Origin: Silene latifolia
Lineage: Eukaryota; Streptophyta; Magnoliopsida; Caryophyllales; Caryophyllaceae
Direction: 5' to 3'
Assembly (NCBI RefSeq): GCF_048544455.1
Contig: NC_133538.1
Location: 18,876,969-18,940,968, forward strand
Length of the DNA: 64,000 bases
The notes under the pieces are model-generated. The model was not told the DNA's origin. It worked only from the letters and a program-made list of their open reading frames with translations, and searched no databases. Positions 33,692 to 46,028 of the stretch are shown piece after piece (the first letter of the stretch is position 1; each line of letters opens with the position of its first letter). A program made the position numbers and the translations under genes.

Positions 33692-34933
33692 CTTACGCTA
33701 ATAAGAAAGTACTAATGATTCTAACAAAGGTTCACGTTAATGAACAAGTTAAGAAATCAACTAAGCACTATTATCTTATAACGATAAAATAAGAACAAGT
33801 ATGCGAGTTTTAAAACACACGACCTTTCAAAATAACAAAACGATTTTTCTTTGAAAACACACGGTTTGCTTTGTAAAGTTGAAATCAATTTTTATGCTTA
33901 TGGTCTCTATTTTAGATGTTGTAAATAGCAAAGTATTTATAGGGAAGGAAGGAGTAGGCTACACGGTTTTGCACAAACCCTAATAGCCGAAGTAATAAGA
34001 TATAAAAGCAAATCATATCTTCTTATTATCTCTTTTCTAAAAGCCTTAAAAGATAATAAAGAATATTCCAAAAGATAGAATATAATCTATTCAAATATTA
34101 TCTTTACTATAAATTCTAAGATCATGATAAGATTTCCTAAAACAAGAATATCTTTTATCATAAACAAATATATTAAGTAAGATATATAAGATATGTAAAG
34201 ATATTATTATAGAATAAAATCTTTACCTAATATACCCTAGGTAACACGAGATGTCACGGCCCATATGCCTCGTGACTCGCGCAAACCCTAGCCTTAACAT
34301 ATGATTTAGAATTTAGGTTTTAAGAGAGGCTATGTTAAAACCCTAATTAGTAGCAAAGTCCAACTCATAAGTTGATCCATCACGACTACTAATCAACGTC
34401 CAATACAAAGCCGAACTCCTCACTAAACTGGACTTTCTTATATAAATACTTTCATTAAAACATTTAAAATAAACTTTAAACAATTATAAAAACAATTTTC
34501 GAAACAATATAAGTCGTGTGTAAAAACTCAGCATCTCAATGTTATAGTAGGGGAGCTATAACATTGAGCTCTTTTACTAGTAATGTTATAGTTGCAAAGC
34601 TATAACTTTACCAATTCAAGAAACTCATTCTTGATTACCATTACGAGATAATCACCTATACTATTCTAATCTTCAAGGAGATCTTCGAGTATAGGCTACG
34701 TCATCATCCAAGCTTGATTAATCTTTACACGAACTTCGTCTTCACATAATTCTTGAATGAATCTTTGAACGAAGGCTTGAACTTAACATGCAATTGTCAC
34801 AATCATCTTTGTTGCTTGTTTGTAATAAATTAATTCTAAAACACTTGACAAACGATTACACGCAACAAGTATATAAAATGTAAAACACCTTGACATCATC
34901 AAAACATAAACATATAAGCTATATGATCCAACA
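33692..34933 (-). repeat. SIRE-like 3' LTR, second part
   Basis: Continues the LTR interrupted at 16613, beginning with the duplicated CTTAC and ending GATCCAACA at 34933. It contains the long inverted repeat at 34535-34568. It matches 48651-50466 apart from the MITE there, with about 25 mismatches by eye over 1.2 kb. Confidence 0.9.
34535..34614. repeat. Palindromic GTTATAG/CTATAAC units in SIRE-like LTR
   Basis: Arms CTCAATGTTATAG and CTATAACATTGAG (13 bp, perfect) surround an 8-bp loop at 34535-34568. A second, shorter unit, GTTATAG-8-CTATAAC, follows near 34585-34606. The same pair occurs in the other LTR at about 50052-50124. Confidence 0.9.
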
Positions 34934-35955
34934 AATTCCCCCTTTTTGATGATGGCAAGTCTCCTAAAATTGTGACTAAGTATGTAGTTGCCCCTCAATT
35001 TAACACCGTCATCTTAATAATAAAGATCAACGCAAGATCAAAACGATTTATCAAAAACCAAAACTTTAAGGACTTTAAGAGACAATTGGTCTTGACAAGG
35101 AGCAAGCTTAGGTAGATGCTTACTATAGACGTTCTTTCCCCCTCTTGACATCATCGAAAAGCTAAGAACAAATAAAAAATGACTAGAATAATATAAGACG
35201 AGACAAGAGATAAAACGCCATAAGAAATAAAAATAACACACAAAACTATAAGCATCCAAAATATAAGTATCATACCAACTTAGGAATTAAACATGTTTAA
35301 GCCAAAATGGGCCGAATGAACACATGTCTAATGAAACACTTGGGCCATAACCTCAAGTGTATTACCAAAATGGGCCGAATGAGAATGTTTAAACACACCA
35401 AGAAAAAATAAATAAAAAGAAAGCTAAATAAGGTAAGGGCTAGATATGGTAAGGCGAGAGGAAATCAAATGTTGCGGGTCTTATACGGGTTCACGTAGTC
35501 GGGCCTAGTACGATGCTCTAAGGCATCAAGACGATCGAAAGAACTCCGCACAAGCTGAGAAAGAGTCTGAATACTCCTTTCAAAGTTAAGCACATTCAGG
35601 GAGAGAACTTTCGTGGCCTCCAATGTAAGCGCTTAATCACTTGCCATGGCTTTTCCGTGCATAACCAACGCTCCACCTTGACTTGTAAGGAAAGTAAGAT
35701 GATCAGCGTGTGGGAACACTTCCCCACGAATTGCCTTTAATTCCTTTTCAAAACCTGCTAACCGCTTATCCACTTCCTCCGTCCAAGAATACACCCGAGA
35801 AGCATCCAAACCCGAGTTAAAGACCGAGATGGTCCAACCCGAGACAATACCGTAGCCAAATTCGTAGAATGCTCCTCAAACTTCTCCATTAAACCACTCA
35901 TAAACCCTTCCAATTTCGCCTCCATAGCCCCTAAACCCGAATCACTCGGGGTTTT
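34934..35955 (-). other. SIRE-like polypurine tract and 3' untranslated region
   Basis: Immediately inside the LTR the minus strand reads AAAAAGGGGGAATT, the polypurine tract. The rest is non-coding and has two copies of ACCAAAATGGGCCGAATGA-type sequence (about 35302 and 35363). A short coding-like stretch near 35640-35940 may be the tail of the extra ORF. Confidence 0.7.
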
Positions 35956-37206
35956 CTAAACATCCTTAACAAGAAGCAACTCGGGTCCATCAACAACAAG
36001 ACCCATAAGCTTGATCAACCTATCACACATACAATCTCGTGCACTAACACCGTAACTATCTTGTCCCACCACTCGCTTTATCTCCAACAACCGAGACACC
36101 CACATCCTATATGGTAAGTCGATTGTGGTGCTCAACTTTTCTTTTATTACCGTGAGACTTGTTTGAATTATACGGTGCAACACGACACTACCCAAATTCA
36201 CTTTCTGACCCTCCAACCAAGAATAGACCATGATAGCTTCATAGCTCGACACCTTATCACAGCCTCCTCTCCTCAGCACCACAGTGTTCCACAAAAAGTT
36301 CAAGAGGAACTTGATTTTTGCCGAGAGAGGATGAGCCACGAGATTACCTCCTTTCGTCATCTCCTCAAAATACTTTTTCACTAACAACTCCTTTTCACTC
36401 AGCACATTAGACCATTCAAGATTCGGATTTAATTCAATTCCGTCATCGGGAACCGAAAAAGCGGAGAAAAAATCCGAAACAGAGACCGTCACATCAACCC
36501 CATTAACAACCGCATGCAAGACTCCTTTCTTAATTGAGACACTAGCAAAGAATTGAACCACCTCAACTGGATAAATAGGACCCGAAAACTAACTAATGTG
36601 ACTCCACCCTTGAAAATCAAGAAAATTAACAAAGAAAGCAAGAGCGGAAACATTAACCAACAAAGATTTCGGATAATACCTTCCACCATGAATGGAATAC
36701 CTCAAAACTCGATTAACTAGGATGCTTTCGTCATGAGTAAGCCGAACACGATTTAACCCTTCCTTGGCCGCGGCTTTCGAAACATCCCTAAGCAAGGTAC
36801 GAGCAACACCATTCCGAACTATAACCTCGGGTTCCTCCATAGCTTCACTTTCATCGACAACTACCTTATTTTTTCCTATAAAAAGACGACGTCTTTTGCC
36901 TTCGGACATCGACTCATCCCGACCACGAAACAGGGGCGTAGTTTGATTTGGTTGTGGTGAAGGAAAATTAGTGGAACTAGGATCATGTGGTGGTAGTGGT
37001 GATGTTTGGTTATGAAAGTGGCGGTTTTGGAGGTGACGGGTTGAAGAACGGGTATTTTTTGTATGGGTTGGATTCATGATGATGGTGATAGTTGAAAAAG
37101 GAGGTGACGGTGATGGTTTGAGTAAAGAAGGAGATTTGTGATGATGGTAAAATTTTAAGAGGAAGAAAATTATGCAAGTGGGGTTGTTTGGACGGGTTAC
37201 ACGCAA
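35956..37206 (-). pseudogene. SIRE-like extra (env-like position) ORF region
   Basis: Downstream of pol on the same strand. The first part is Pro/Ser/Thr- and His-rich, followed by a basic KRRR stretch and NRVRLTHDESILVNRVLRYS. The later part contains VSDFFSAFSVPDDGIELNPN and FLLNFLWNTVVLRRGG. This position and type of protein are typical of the extra ORF of SIRE/Maximus elements, sometimes called envelope-like. I see no convincing signal peptide or membrane anchor, so an envelope function is not supported by the sequence. It is broken. Confidence 0.65.
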
Positions 37207-37629
37207 GGGGGGTAGATATAGGTGTAGACTAGGTCTAGGTTTAACAAGTGGAGATCAATTATGGTAAGTGGTAATTAGGAATAGGAATTATGATAGGTAT
37301 AGGAATTTAAGTGATAGATTTATCATGGTAATAGATAAGAATAAGGAAATAGAATTGTATGGGGAGTACATTTAGGCGTGTACAAGGAAAGCAATTTAGG
37401 AAAGATTTTTGTGAATCGGAAGGATAAAAGATATGGTGTGTTTTGTTTATTGTGATAAGGAATAAGTTTGTATAACAATTAAATTCTAAATTACAAATAG
37501 AATTTTATGATAAAAATATTCCTACATACGAAATTATTCATGCAACGCAATATACGGACACAGTCATACAATCTTAACTTAACTAGTCAGTCATAATAAA
37601 ATTGAACATATTCAGAAACTTAGGTACCA

Positions 37630-40600
37630 CCGATTAAACCAATTTCCAACCGTAAAGTCTCAAAACGTTCTCTAGCTAATAATTTTGTCAAAATGTCTGC
37701 CCATTGTTTTTCAGTACTATAAAATTCAAGTTTTATATTTCCCTTCTCAACATGGTCTCGAATAAAATGATGTCTTATTTCAATGTGTTTAGTACAAGAA
37801 TGTTGTGCGAGATTTTTAGAAATTATAATTGCACTTGTATTATCACATAAAATAGGAATACATCCTACGTCAACACCATAATCATGTAATTATTGCTTAA
37901 GCCATAAAAGTTGAGTACATACCAGTCCTGCAGCAATATATTCGGCTTCAGCAGTTGAGAGAGCAACCGAATTTTGTTTCTTCGAACCCCACGTGATGAT
38001 ACACGGTCCGACAATCGTGGCGACACCCGACGTGCTTTTTCTGTCTAGAGAACATCCTGCGTAGTCGGCATCAGAATAACCGACTAAATCAAAATTACAC
38101 TCCATTGGATACCATAGGTATAAGTTGACCGTTCCAATCAAGTATCGTAAAATTCGTTTTACGGCCGTCATATGCGATTCTTTGGGAGATGATTGATATC
38201 TCGCGCAAACGCATACGCTAGACATAATATCGGGTCTACTTGCGGTCAAATATAACAGTGACCCAATCATTCCACGGTAAGTAGTTTCATCAACTGATTT
38301 ACCGTTTTCATCCAATGTCAATTTCTTGTTTTCGACCATTGGAGTAGGCATAGCATGTGAATTTTCATTCCGAATTTCCGAATCAACTCCTTGATATATT
38401 CCTGTTGATGGATTTTAATGCCTTCATCAGTTTGTTGTATTTGCAGACCTAGGAAGAATTTCAATTCTCCCATCATACTCATTTCGAACTCGGAAGTCAT
38501 CAACTCAGAAAAATATTTGCATAGGCTCCGGTTGGTCGATCCAAAGATAATATCATCGACGTATATTTGAACAACCAAAAGGTCAGAACCCTCAGTTTTT
38601 AGAAATAGGGTTTTGTCGACGGATCCTTTACTGAATCCACTGTCAAGTAGAAACTTAGATAATCGATCGTACCATGCCCTAGGTGCTTGCTTTAATCCAT
38701 ATAGAGCTTTATCCAATTTGAATACGTGATCCTCAAATTTGATATTCTTAAAACCAGGGGGCTGTTTAACGAAGACTTCCTCTTGTAAATAACCATTTAA
38801 GAATGCTTTCTTGACATCTATCTGGAAGAGCTTCATACCCTTGTGTGTGAATGCTATCAGAAGTCTAATATCTTCAAGACGAGCAACAGGTGCGAAAGTC
38901 TCGTAATAATCTATTCCTTCTTGTTGATTATACCCTTGGACCACCAATCTTGCTTTGTTTCTGATAATGACTCCGGCATCATCTAATTTGTTCCTGAAGA
39001 CCCACCTAGTTCCAATGACTGAACGATCTTTTGGTCTAGGAACTAAATGCCAAACCTTGTTTCTTTTGAACTGATGTAGCTCTTCTTGCATAGCTATAAT
39101 CCAATCTAATTCAAATAAGAGCTTCATTGATGTTCTTTGGTTCAATCATGGATAGGAAAGAGTAGAAAGAGCAGAAGTTGTTTAAGGAACGTCTTGTTTG
39201 AACACCCTTCTTAATATTCCCAAGAATATTGTCCATGGGGTGTGAGCTCTTGTATTTACACTTTGTTGAAGTGCTTAGTTCTTCATCGTTATTTGAGCTT
39301 GACCCAACTTCATTTGGTTCGGAATTAGAGGAAGTTCCCCCTGAATCCAATCTGGGTGTTGTATTAGAGCCGATTATAACCTCGGACTCTACATCTTGAT
39401 TTGGATTCAATGTTATAGTAACATCATCTATAACATTGGTTTGGGAGTTCTTGTCTTGAGTCAATGTTATAGTATCATCAACTATAACTTTGTTTTTCTC
39501 CTTTTTATCTTTTGAGGAACGATCAAGTTCATCATTCGTTCCCTCAATCTCATTGTCCTCCAATTCCAATTCCGGGGGATCGTCTCTTGAAAGACGAAAG
39601 TCGGGTTCATCCAAGTCTTCTTCCTCATCCTGTAAAGGCTTATTAAACACGTTATCTTCATCAAAAATAACGTGGACACTTTCTTCAATACAAAGAGTTA
39701 TTTAATTGAAGACTTTGTAAGCCTTGCTATGATCTGAGTATCCTATGAAAATCACCTCATCACTCCTAGGGTCGAACTTACTTAACCGGTTTTTACCATT
39801 ATTGTGTACAAAACATTTACTCCCAAAACAACGAAGATGGGAGATATTAGGTTTTCGACCTCTAAGGAGTTCGTAGGGGGTTTTCTTGAGAATAGGTCGG
39901 ATCATAGCACGATTATGGATGTAGCAAGAAGTACTAATGGCTTCAGCCCAAAAGTTACGAGGTAAACCACTACACAAAAGTATTGTACGTGCCATATCTT
40001 CTAAAGTTCTATTCATACGTTCAACGACACCGTTTTGTTGAAGAGTTCTTGGTGCAGAAAAGTTATGCCCTACACCATTAACTCTACAATATTCTATAAA
40101 GGTTTAATTATCAAACTCGGTACCATGATCCGTACGAATAGATACAAGATTAGTCTTATATTTGTTTTGAACACGTTTCATAAGACAATCAAATTCATCA
40201 AAAGTTTCGTCTTTTGAATGAAGAAAGATAGGCCATACATACCTTGAGTAATCGTCTACAAGAACAAAGACGTACCTTGATCCTCCTCTACTCCTTACCT
40301 TCATAGGTCCACATAAGTCCATGTGTACCAATTTCAAGGCTTGATTTATGCTTACTACTCTTTTTGGTTTGAACGATGATCTTACTTGTTTGCACCTTGC
40401 ACACGTGTCACGCATCTTTTCTTGGTCGAACTTGATCTTAAGTAACCCCTCAACCAAGTCCCACTTCTTGAGTTTGTTCAAGATTAGTGAGCTAATGTGA
40501 CCAAAACGTTTATGCCATAAACAAGGATCATCAAGTGTGACTTTCATACACGAAAAGGAGGTAGTAGGCACAACATTTAAATCTACCATATAAACATTTC

Positions 40601-40941
40601 TTTTCCTGAGGCCTTCTAGAATAACATTGCTAGTTCCTTCAATAATAATGCGACAACTATTAGTATGAAAAAACTACTTTGTTACCTTTGTCGCATAGTT
40701 GAGATATGCTTAGCAAGTTATGCTTTAGACCGTCCATGAGATAAACAACACTGATTGCGTGAGATTTAGAAATTCCGATTTTGCAAATGCCGATGACTTT
40801 TCCCTTTTTATTGTCCCCGAACGTCACTTTTCCTCCGTTGAAGGGCTTGAGTGAAAGAAACAGGTTCTTATCTCCAGTCATGTGTCTTGAGCATCCACTA
40901 TCAAGATACCATTGATTGTTTTCTTTCACTTCTTCCTGCAT
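37630..40941 (-). pseudogene. SIRE-like pol region (protease, IN, RT, RNase H)
   Basis: From high to low coordinates: protease WYLDSGCSRHMTGDKNLF (about 40915-40860), gag-pre-integrase CLWHKRFGHISSLILNKL (about 40535), integrase zinc and core parts with LVHMDLCGPM and RTDHGTEFDN (about 40350-40105). A long acidic linker follows (39150-39650). Then reverse transcriptase with KKAFLNGYLQEEVFVKQPPG and YVDDIIFGSTN (about 38850-38540), and RNase H with SDADYAGC through [10 protein letters not shown] to about 37630. There are several interruptions. Domain order confirms Ty1/Copia. Confidence 0.9.
39400..39490. repeat. Palindromic GTTATAG/CTATAAC units within SIRE-like pol linker
   Basis: CAATGTTATAG...CTATAACATTG, then TCAATGTTATAG...CTATAAC, lie in the acidic linker between integrase and reverse transcriptase. 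On the coding strand they give related peptides around VIVDDTITL and VIDDVTITL. They match the LTR palindrome. Confidence 0.8.
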
Positions 40942-40947
40942 AAAGGA

Positions 40948-42447
40948 TTAGATACAGTTTTTAGGTACCCAAGCTAGGTTGGGTCCCTTATGATTAGTTA
41001 CTCTATAAACTAAATCCTTTCGAATCCAAACTTGTATAATAACCGTTTTTCTAACCCTTGGTTTATTTGGCTTGGGAGGAGTTCTAGGGTTAGGGTTTTC
41101 TCTAGGTCTAGGAATTTCTCTAGGTCTCTCTTGACTATTTCCCTTGTGAATAGGTTTACTAGGTTGAGATCGACAAGGGTTTTGTGAGGTGCTAGGTTTC
41201 TTGCTTGAGTAGAAGGCCATGTCATAGAACCAACGGAATTTATTGTTCCTTTCTTCGTTAGGTTCTTTAATAGGGGTTTCATCATTCTCATCAACCGTGT
41301 CAACAGTTTTAGCATGGTCGGCATTTTTTCGTATATCATGAGCCTTTTTGACACAATTGATTTGGATGTGACCCGTATGACCACAGTAATTACAAATCAA
41401 GTATTCAGGAAGATCAGCATACTTATTTTTCCTAAAATCAAAATCCTAGGGTGTTGATTTGCATTTAGAGTGATCTCTACGGCTGTAGCACTCATGTCCT
41501 AACCCCATCTTCATATTATTGTCAGATTGTTCGGTTAGGAAGTTAAGGACTTTTGTGCTACCTTCCCACTTATCATGGACCTTTCTAGCGTGTAGAAGTA
41601 GGTCTTTTAGGGTTTTAATTTCCTCTTGACATTTCGTGTGATCTACATCATTGTCCTTTTAAAAGTTATCACGAAAGTCTTGGAATCGTTTGTTAAGATT
41701 GAACACAACATCGGTGTGTTGTTTCTTAACATTGATCATATCGGTTTTCGATTCCTTTAATTGCTTTGAAAGGGAATCTATCTCTTTCTTTTGGTTTAAG
41801 ATCACTGCTTCATCAGATGTGACCTTAGCTTCCAAAAGTTCTTTGGCTTTTCTAAGTTCTAAAGTTATAGCTTCATTAGCTATAACTTTGGCTTGAAGGT
41901 GCTTGATGTTAAGCTTTAGGTCAGAAGTTATAGCTTCATTAGCTATAACTTTGGACTCTAATTCCTTATTTTCAGCCATATTAGAATCTAATGTTGTAGC
42001 CTTCTCAGCTATAACTTTAGATTTCAACTTCTTAGCTTTAGCCTTGAGAGTATGATTCTCTTCCGCGATTTCGAGAATCTGTTCCTTTAGATCTTTCAAT
42101 TCCAAATCCTGTTCGTGACACTTATCAAAAGATTGTTCAAAGAATCCAATTAAAGCACTTTTAAACAATTTCTTAACACGTTTTTTAAGCTCAAGATAAC
42201 TTACCTATTCATCGTCATCTTCGTCTGATTCTCCAAGAAAGCAATAGTTTGAGTGAGAATTTGTGCTTTCATCGTCATTGTCGGAGATTAGGTCAAGACT
42301 AACACTGCTGAGACAAAGGTTGGCCACTTCGTCGTCTTCATATTCCTCGTCATCTTCTAAGTCAAGGTCTCCCCAACACGAAGCCATCATAACTTGTTTG
42401 AATTCTCTCTTTGTCTTCTCACGTTTTGTCTTGTCCTTTATCTTCTT
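40948..42447 (-). pseudogene. SIRE-like gag, C-terminal part
   Basis: An acidic stretch (GDLDLEDDEEYEDDEVANL, about 42330-42390) is followed by a coiled-coil region of about 170 residues (41659-42168). This contains three or four repeats of KVIANEAIT-like sequence. A second zinc knuckle, CNYCGHTGHIQINC (about 41350-41400), and a Pro/Arg-rich region lead into protease. It is separated from the N-terminal gag by L1-B. The region is interrupted and not functional. Confidence 0.8.
41850..42025. repeat. Palindromic units inside SIRE-like gag coiled coil
   Basis: GTTATAG-CTTCATTAG-CTATAAC occurs twice (about 41863-41892 and 41926-41955). A decayed third copy (GTTGTAG...CTATAAC) is near 41993-42023. 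Each encodes one KVIANEAIT-type peptide repeat, so the DNA palindrome and the protein repeat coincide. Confidence 0.8.
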
Positions 42448-42548
42448 CCATGTTGGACAATCTTTTTTTTTTTTGGTAGAAGGTAAGTCTTCTCATTAAG
42501 CACAAAAGCATCTATTACAAACTAAAAGTGAATAATTAAGAGAAGCTC

Positions 42549-45500
42549 CTATACTATAGAAGCTATCCAGTTTGCATCCAAATTTGTTACAATCTTACAA
42601 CTTGCCAATCTTAATTTGATGCATTTTTGAATCTGAGAGATAACTATGCTCGGTCTTAATAGGATTCCTTCCAATCTTGCTTGATTTCTTTGATGCCATA
42701 CTTCATAATAGACTGCCATGAAAGCAGCCAAACAGACATTGCGCTTCAGCAGGCTCCATTTTCTTCTTCCCACCCATATTAGTCCATTCACAGAAGGACT
42801 AGGAATGCATAACCAAGCACAAACCCCTGCCAGAACCATTGAAGTATACTGACAGTCTTTAAAAACATGCTCAACTGTCTCCTGTCCAACATTACACAGG
42901 CAACACAGCTCATCCTGACAAATTCCATGCTTGAAAAGTCTAACTTTAACGTTCAGAGCATTCCTAAGAATTAACCATGCCAAAAATTTATGTTTAGGCA
43001 ATGCCCAACTCTTCCATATCAGTTTTGCCCAGCCAACTTTCTGTTCCTTATGACGAATCCACTGATATCCAGAGGCCACAGTATACCCCTTCTTATCAGC
43101 AAGCCAAGTACCAGCACCATAACCAGACTTAAAATCATGCCTAACTCTGCAGACAGTCTTCCAGTTCCAGCTCATATGAGTCTTTGGAACATGACTATCC
43201 CAACTGCTGCCCCTGATATACACCTGATGCACCCATTTGACCCACAAACTATCAGGCTTGCTATATATCCACCAAACTAGTTTCCCAATGGTAGCCCTTC
43301 CAGTCAGGACTATATCTAAGGCCAAGCCCCCCCTCACTCTGAGGAGTACACACCTTTTCCCAGCTAACCATAGGAGTTCTAAGATAAACACTGGTGCCAT
43401 CCCACAGATAATTCTTACATATACTATCAATCTTCTTCATCACACCTTTGGGAATCATAAAAATGTTTGCCCAATATGTAAAAAGAGAAGTAAGAACAGA
43501 TTTAACCAACACAAGTCTCCCAGCATAGGAGAGCTTCCTAGCTCCAAAAGACCTGATTCTCTCAACAAACTTTTCAATCAGGATCTGGCATTCCTTTTTA
43601 CCTAGTCTACCAAAGAGAATGGGTATACCCAGGTATTTAAAAGGAGCCGCCTTCAACACAACCAGAAAGCCCAATAATATATTCCTTATCCTTCCTCTCA
43701 ACTCCAAAAAATAGATGTTAGACTTATGCTTATTCATTTGAAGACCTGAAGGCTGCAGAAAAGTGGCAAAGGATCTCAAAGAACCATAACAGATCGGGTA
43801 TCACCTTTGGAAAATAGTAACAAAATCATCAAAAAACATAAGGTGCTGTAATTTAAGCCTACTGCAAAGAGAATGAAATTTGAAAGGAAGAACCTCAGAG
43901 TAAAGTTCGAACCCTAGATAGGTACTCCATAGCAATGGTAAATAACAAAGGAGATAGGGGATCTCCTTGTCTCAAACCTTGTTTCCCTTGAAAAAAACCA
44001 AAGGTTTCACCATTAATCACCAGAGAATAGGAAGCAGTGGTTACACATTCCTGGACCATTAGGATAAAATGAGGAGGAAAGTTCAAAGCTCTCAGCATTT
44101 GAAAGAGAAATGACCAATTGACTGAGTCATAAGCTTTTTTTAGATCAACTTTAATAAGGCATCTAGGAGAAACAGATGACCTATTATACAATCTGATGAT
44201 ATCCTGGCAAACAAGAATATTTTCAATTATATTTCTTCCCTGGATAAAACCTCCTTGGTTAGGACTGATAATATGGGGGAGGATCTTGGCTAGCCTAGCA
44301 CAAAGAAGCTTAGAAATGACCTTATACAGGACATTACAATAAGCAATGGGCCTGAATTGGGTCACATCCACAGGTAAGGGCACTTTTGGGATCAAAGTAA
44401 CTAGAGTATGATTGATTTGCTTTAAAATTCTTCCATGAGTAAAGAAATCAGCTATGGCTTTACAGATATCACCCCCAATGATCTCCCAAGAATCCTTAAA
44501 GAAGGCACTGGAGTACCCATCAGGTCCAGGAGCTTTATGATTAGGGATAGAAAACAAAGCCTCCTTTATCTCTTCATTAGTCACTGGACTCAACAGGATC
44601 TGCCAGTGCTCATCAGTACAAATAGAGCCCTTCTTAACCACAGCTGCATTAAATGGCTTCAGGTCAGCAGACTCACCCAACAGCTGCTGATAGAAGTTTA
44701 GGAATGCCTGTTGTATATCAAATGGCTCGATGACAAAGAAAGCCCCTGCACATCATTAATTTGTAGGACCTTATTTCTAGCATGTCTGCTCTTCATATAA
44801 CTGTGAAACACTTTAGTATTAGCATCACCATCAGTAAGCCAGACTGCTTTGGATTTTTGTACCAGGAAACTATTACAAGCAGTTTGCAACTCCTGATACT
44901 CCTTCAAAGCTACTAACTCAGTAGAAATCAGGTCAGAGTTAGTAGGATCACTTCTCAGCTGGGTCTGAATATACTCAAGGTACTTCCAAGCCCTCATACA
45001 ATTATTCTCAACATCACCAAATAAATCTCTATTCAAAACTTTTAAAGGATTCTTGAGCATCCTAAGCTTCTGAACAATCTGAAACATAGGAGTACCAGAA
45101 ATGCCATGCTCCCAAACCTTCTTGACAGTTGGAATAAAAAGAGCTACACCACTCCACATATTAAAATACTTAAAGGAACTTTTCCTCTGGCAAACTGAAA
45201 CCTTCCTCTGGATAATGCAAGGGGTGTGGTCAAAATACCCCTCCACATGAAAATGAGCATAGTAATCAGTTCTATCATTAATCCAATCATGGTTCACTAA
45301 GGCCCTATCCAACCTGCTGTACACTCTAGTAGCTGCTTCCTGTTTATTATTCCAGGTGAAATAAGAACCAGTAGCAGGAATGTCCACCAAGTTACAACAG
45401 TCCACACACTCTTGAAAATCAGCAATTTCCTCCTCGGTTGACTGCCCCCCCCAACCTTTCACAAGGACTGAGAACTGTATTAAAGTCCCCCATAACAATC

Positions 45501-45901
45501 CAGGGACCATTAATAGTACTCATAAAATGGCTAAGTCTATGCCACAAGTCTTTTCTGTCCTGCAAATCATTAAATGCATAAACCAAAGTAAGGTAGAAGG
45601 AACCACCAGAATTTAACTCCCCCACCCTAACATGAATAAACTGAGCATTGTATTCTAAGAACTGGATTTGATACAGGTGAGGCTTCCATAAGAGCCACAC
45701 CCTTCCCCCTTTATGCCACTGGGAGTTAGTTGAAACACACCACCCATTACAAAGACTGTCTCTGACCCTATTTAGAGATGAAGGCTTAACCTTCGTCTCA
45801 AGGAGGCCAAATAATCCAATATCATGATGCTGTAAAAACCACTTAATATACTTTTGCTTGTTTGGACTATTTAACCCCCTGACATTCCAGAAGCCCATCA
45901 T
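42549..45901 (-). pseudogene. L1-B ORF2, endonuclease-reverse transcriptase
   Basis: The start ATG at 45901 (MMGFWNVRGLNSPNKQ) overlaps the ORF1 stop. Endonuclease motifs LFGLLETK and VMGDFNTVL are present. Reverse transcriptase spans about 44680-43800 with HKAPGPDGYSSAFF, FRPIAYCNVLYKVISKLL, LIKVDLKKAYDSVNW and GLRQGDPLSPLLF. The catalytic box reads FFDDF (about 43835) where L1 usually has FADD. A C-terminal zf-RVT domain (LPKHKFLAWLILRNAL, CCLCNVGQETVEHVFKDC) ends near 42850. Breaks: a frameshift in the G-run near 45447-45454, a frame change near 44690, another around 43895, a TGA near 43800 and another change near 43265. Confidence 0.9.
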
Positions 45902-46028
45902 TGTGACCCACCCCCCTCAGGGGGTAAAATCACAGACCTCGTCCCTATGCCCACCCTTGGGGTAGCATTGTTTAAAGCATCCAAAAAAGAGTATTGACCC
46001 AAGAAAGAAGAATTAGAGCCATGGTCAA

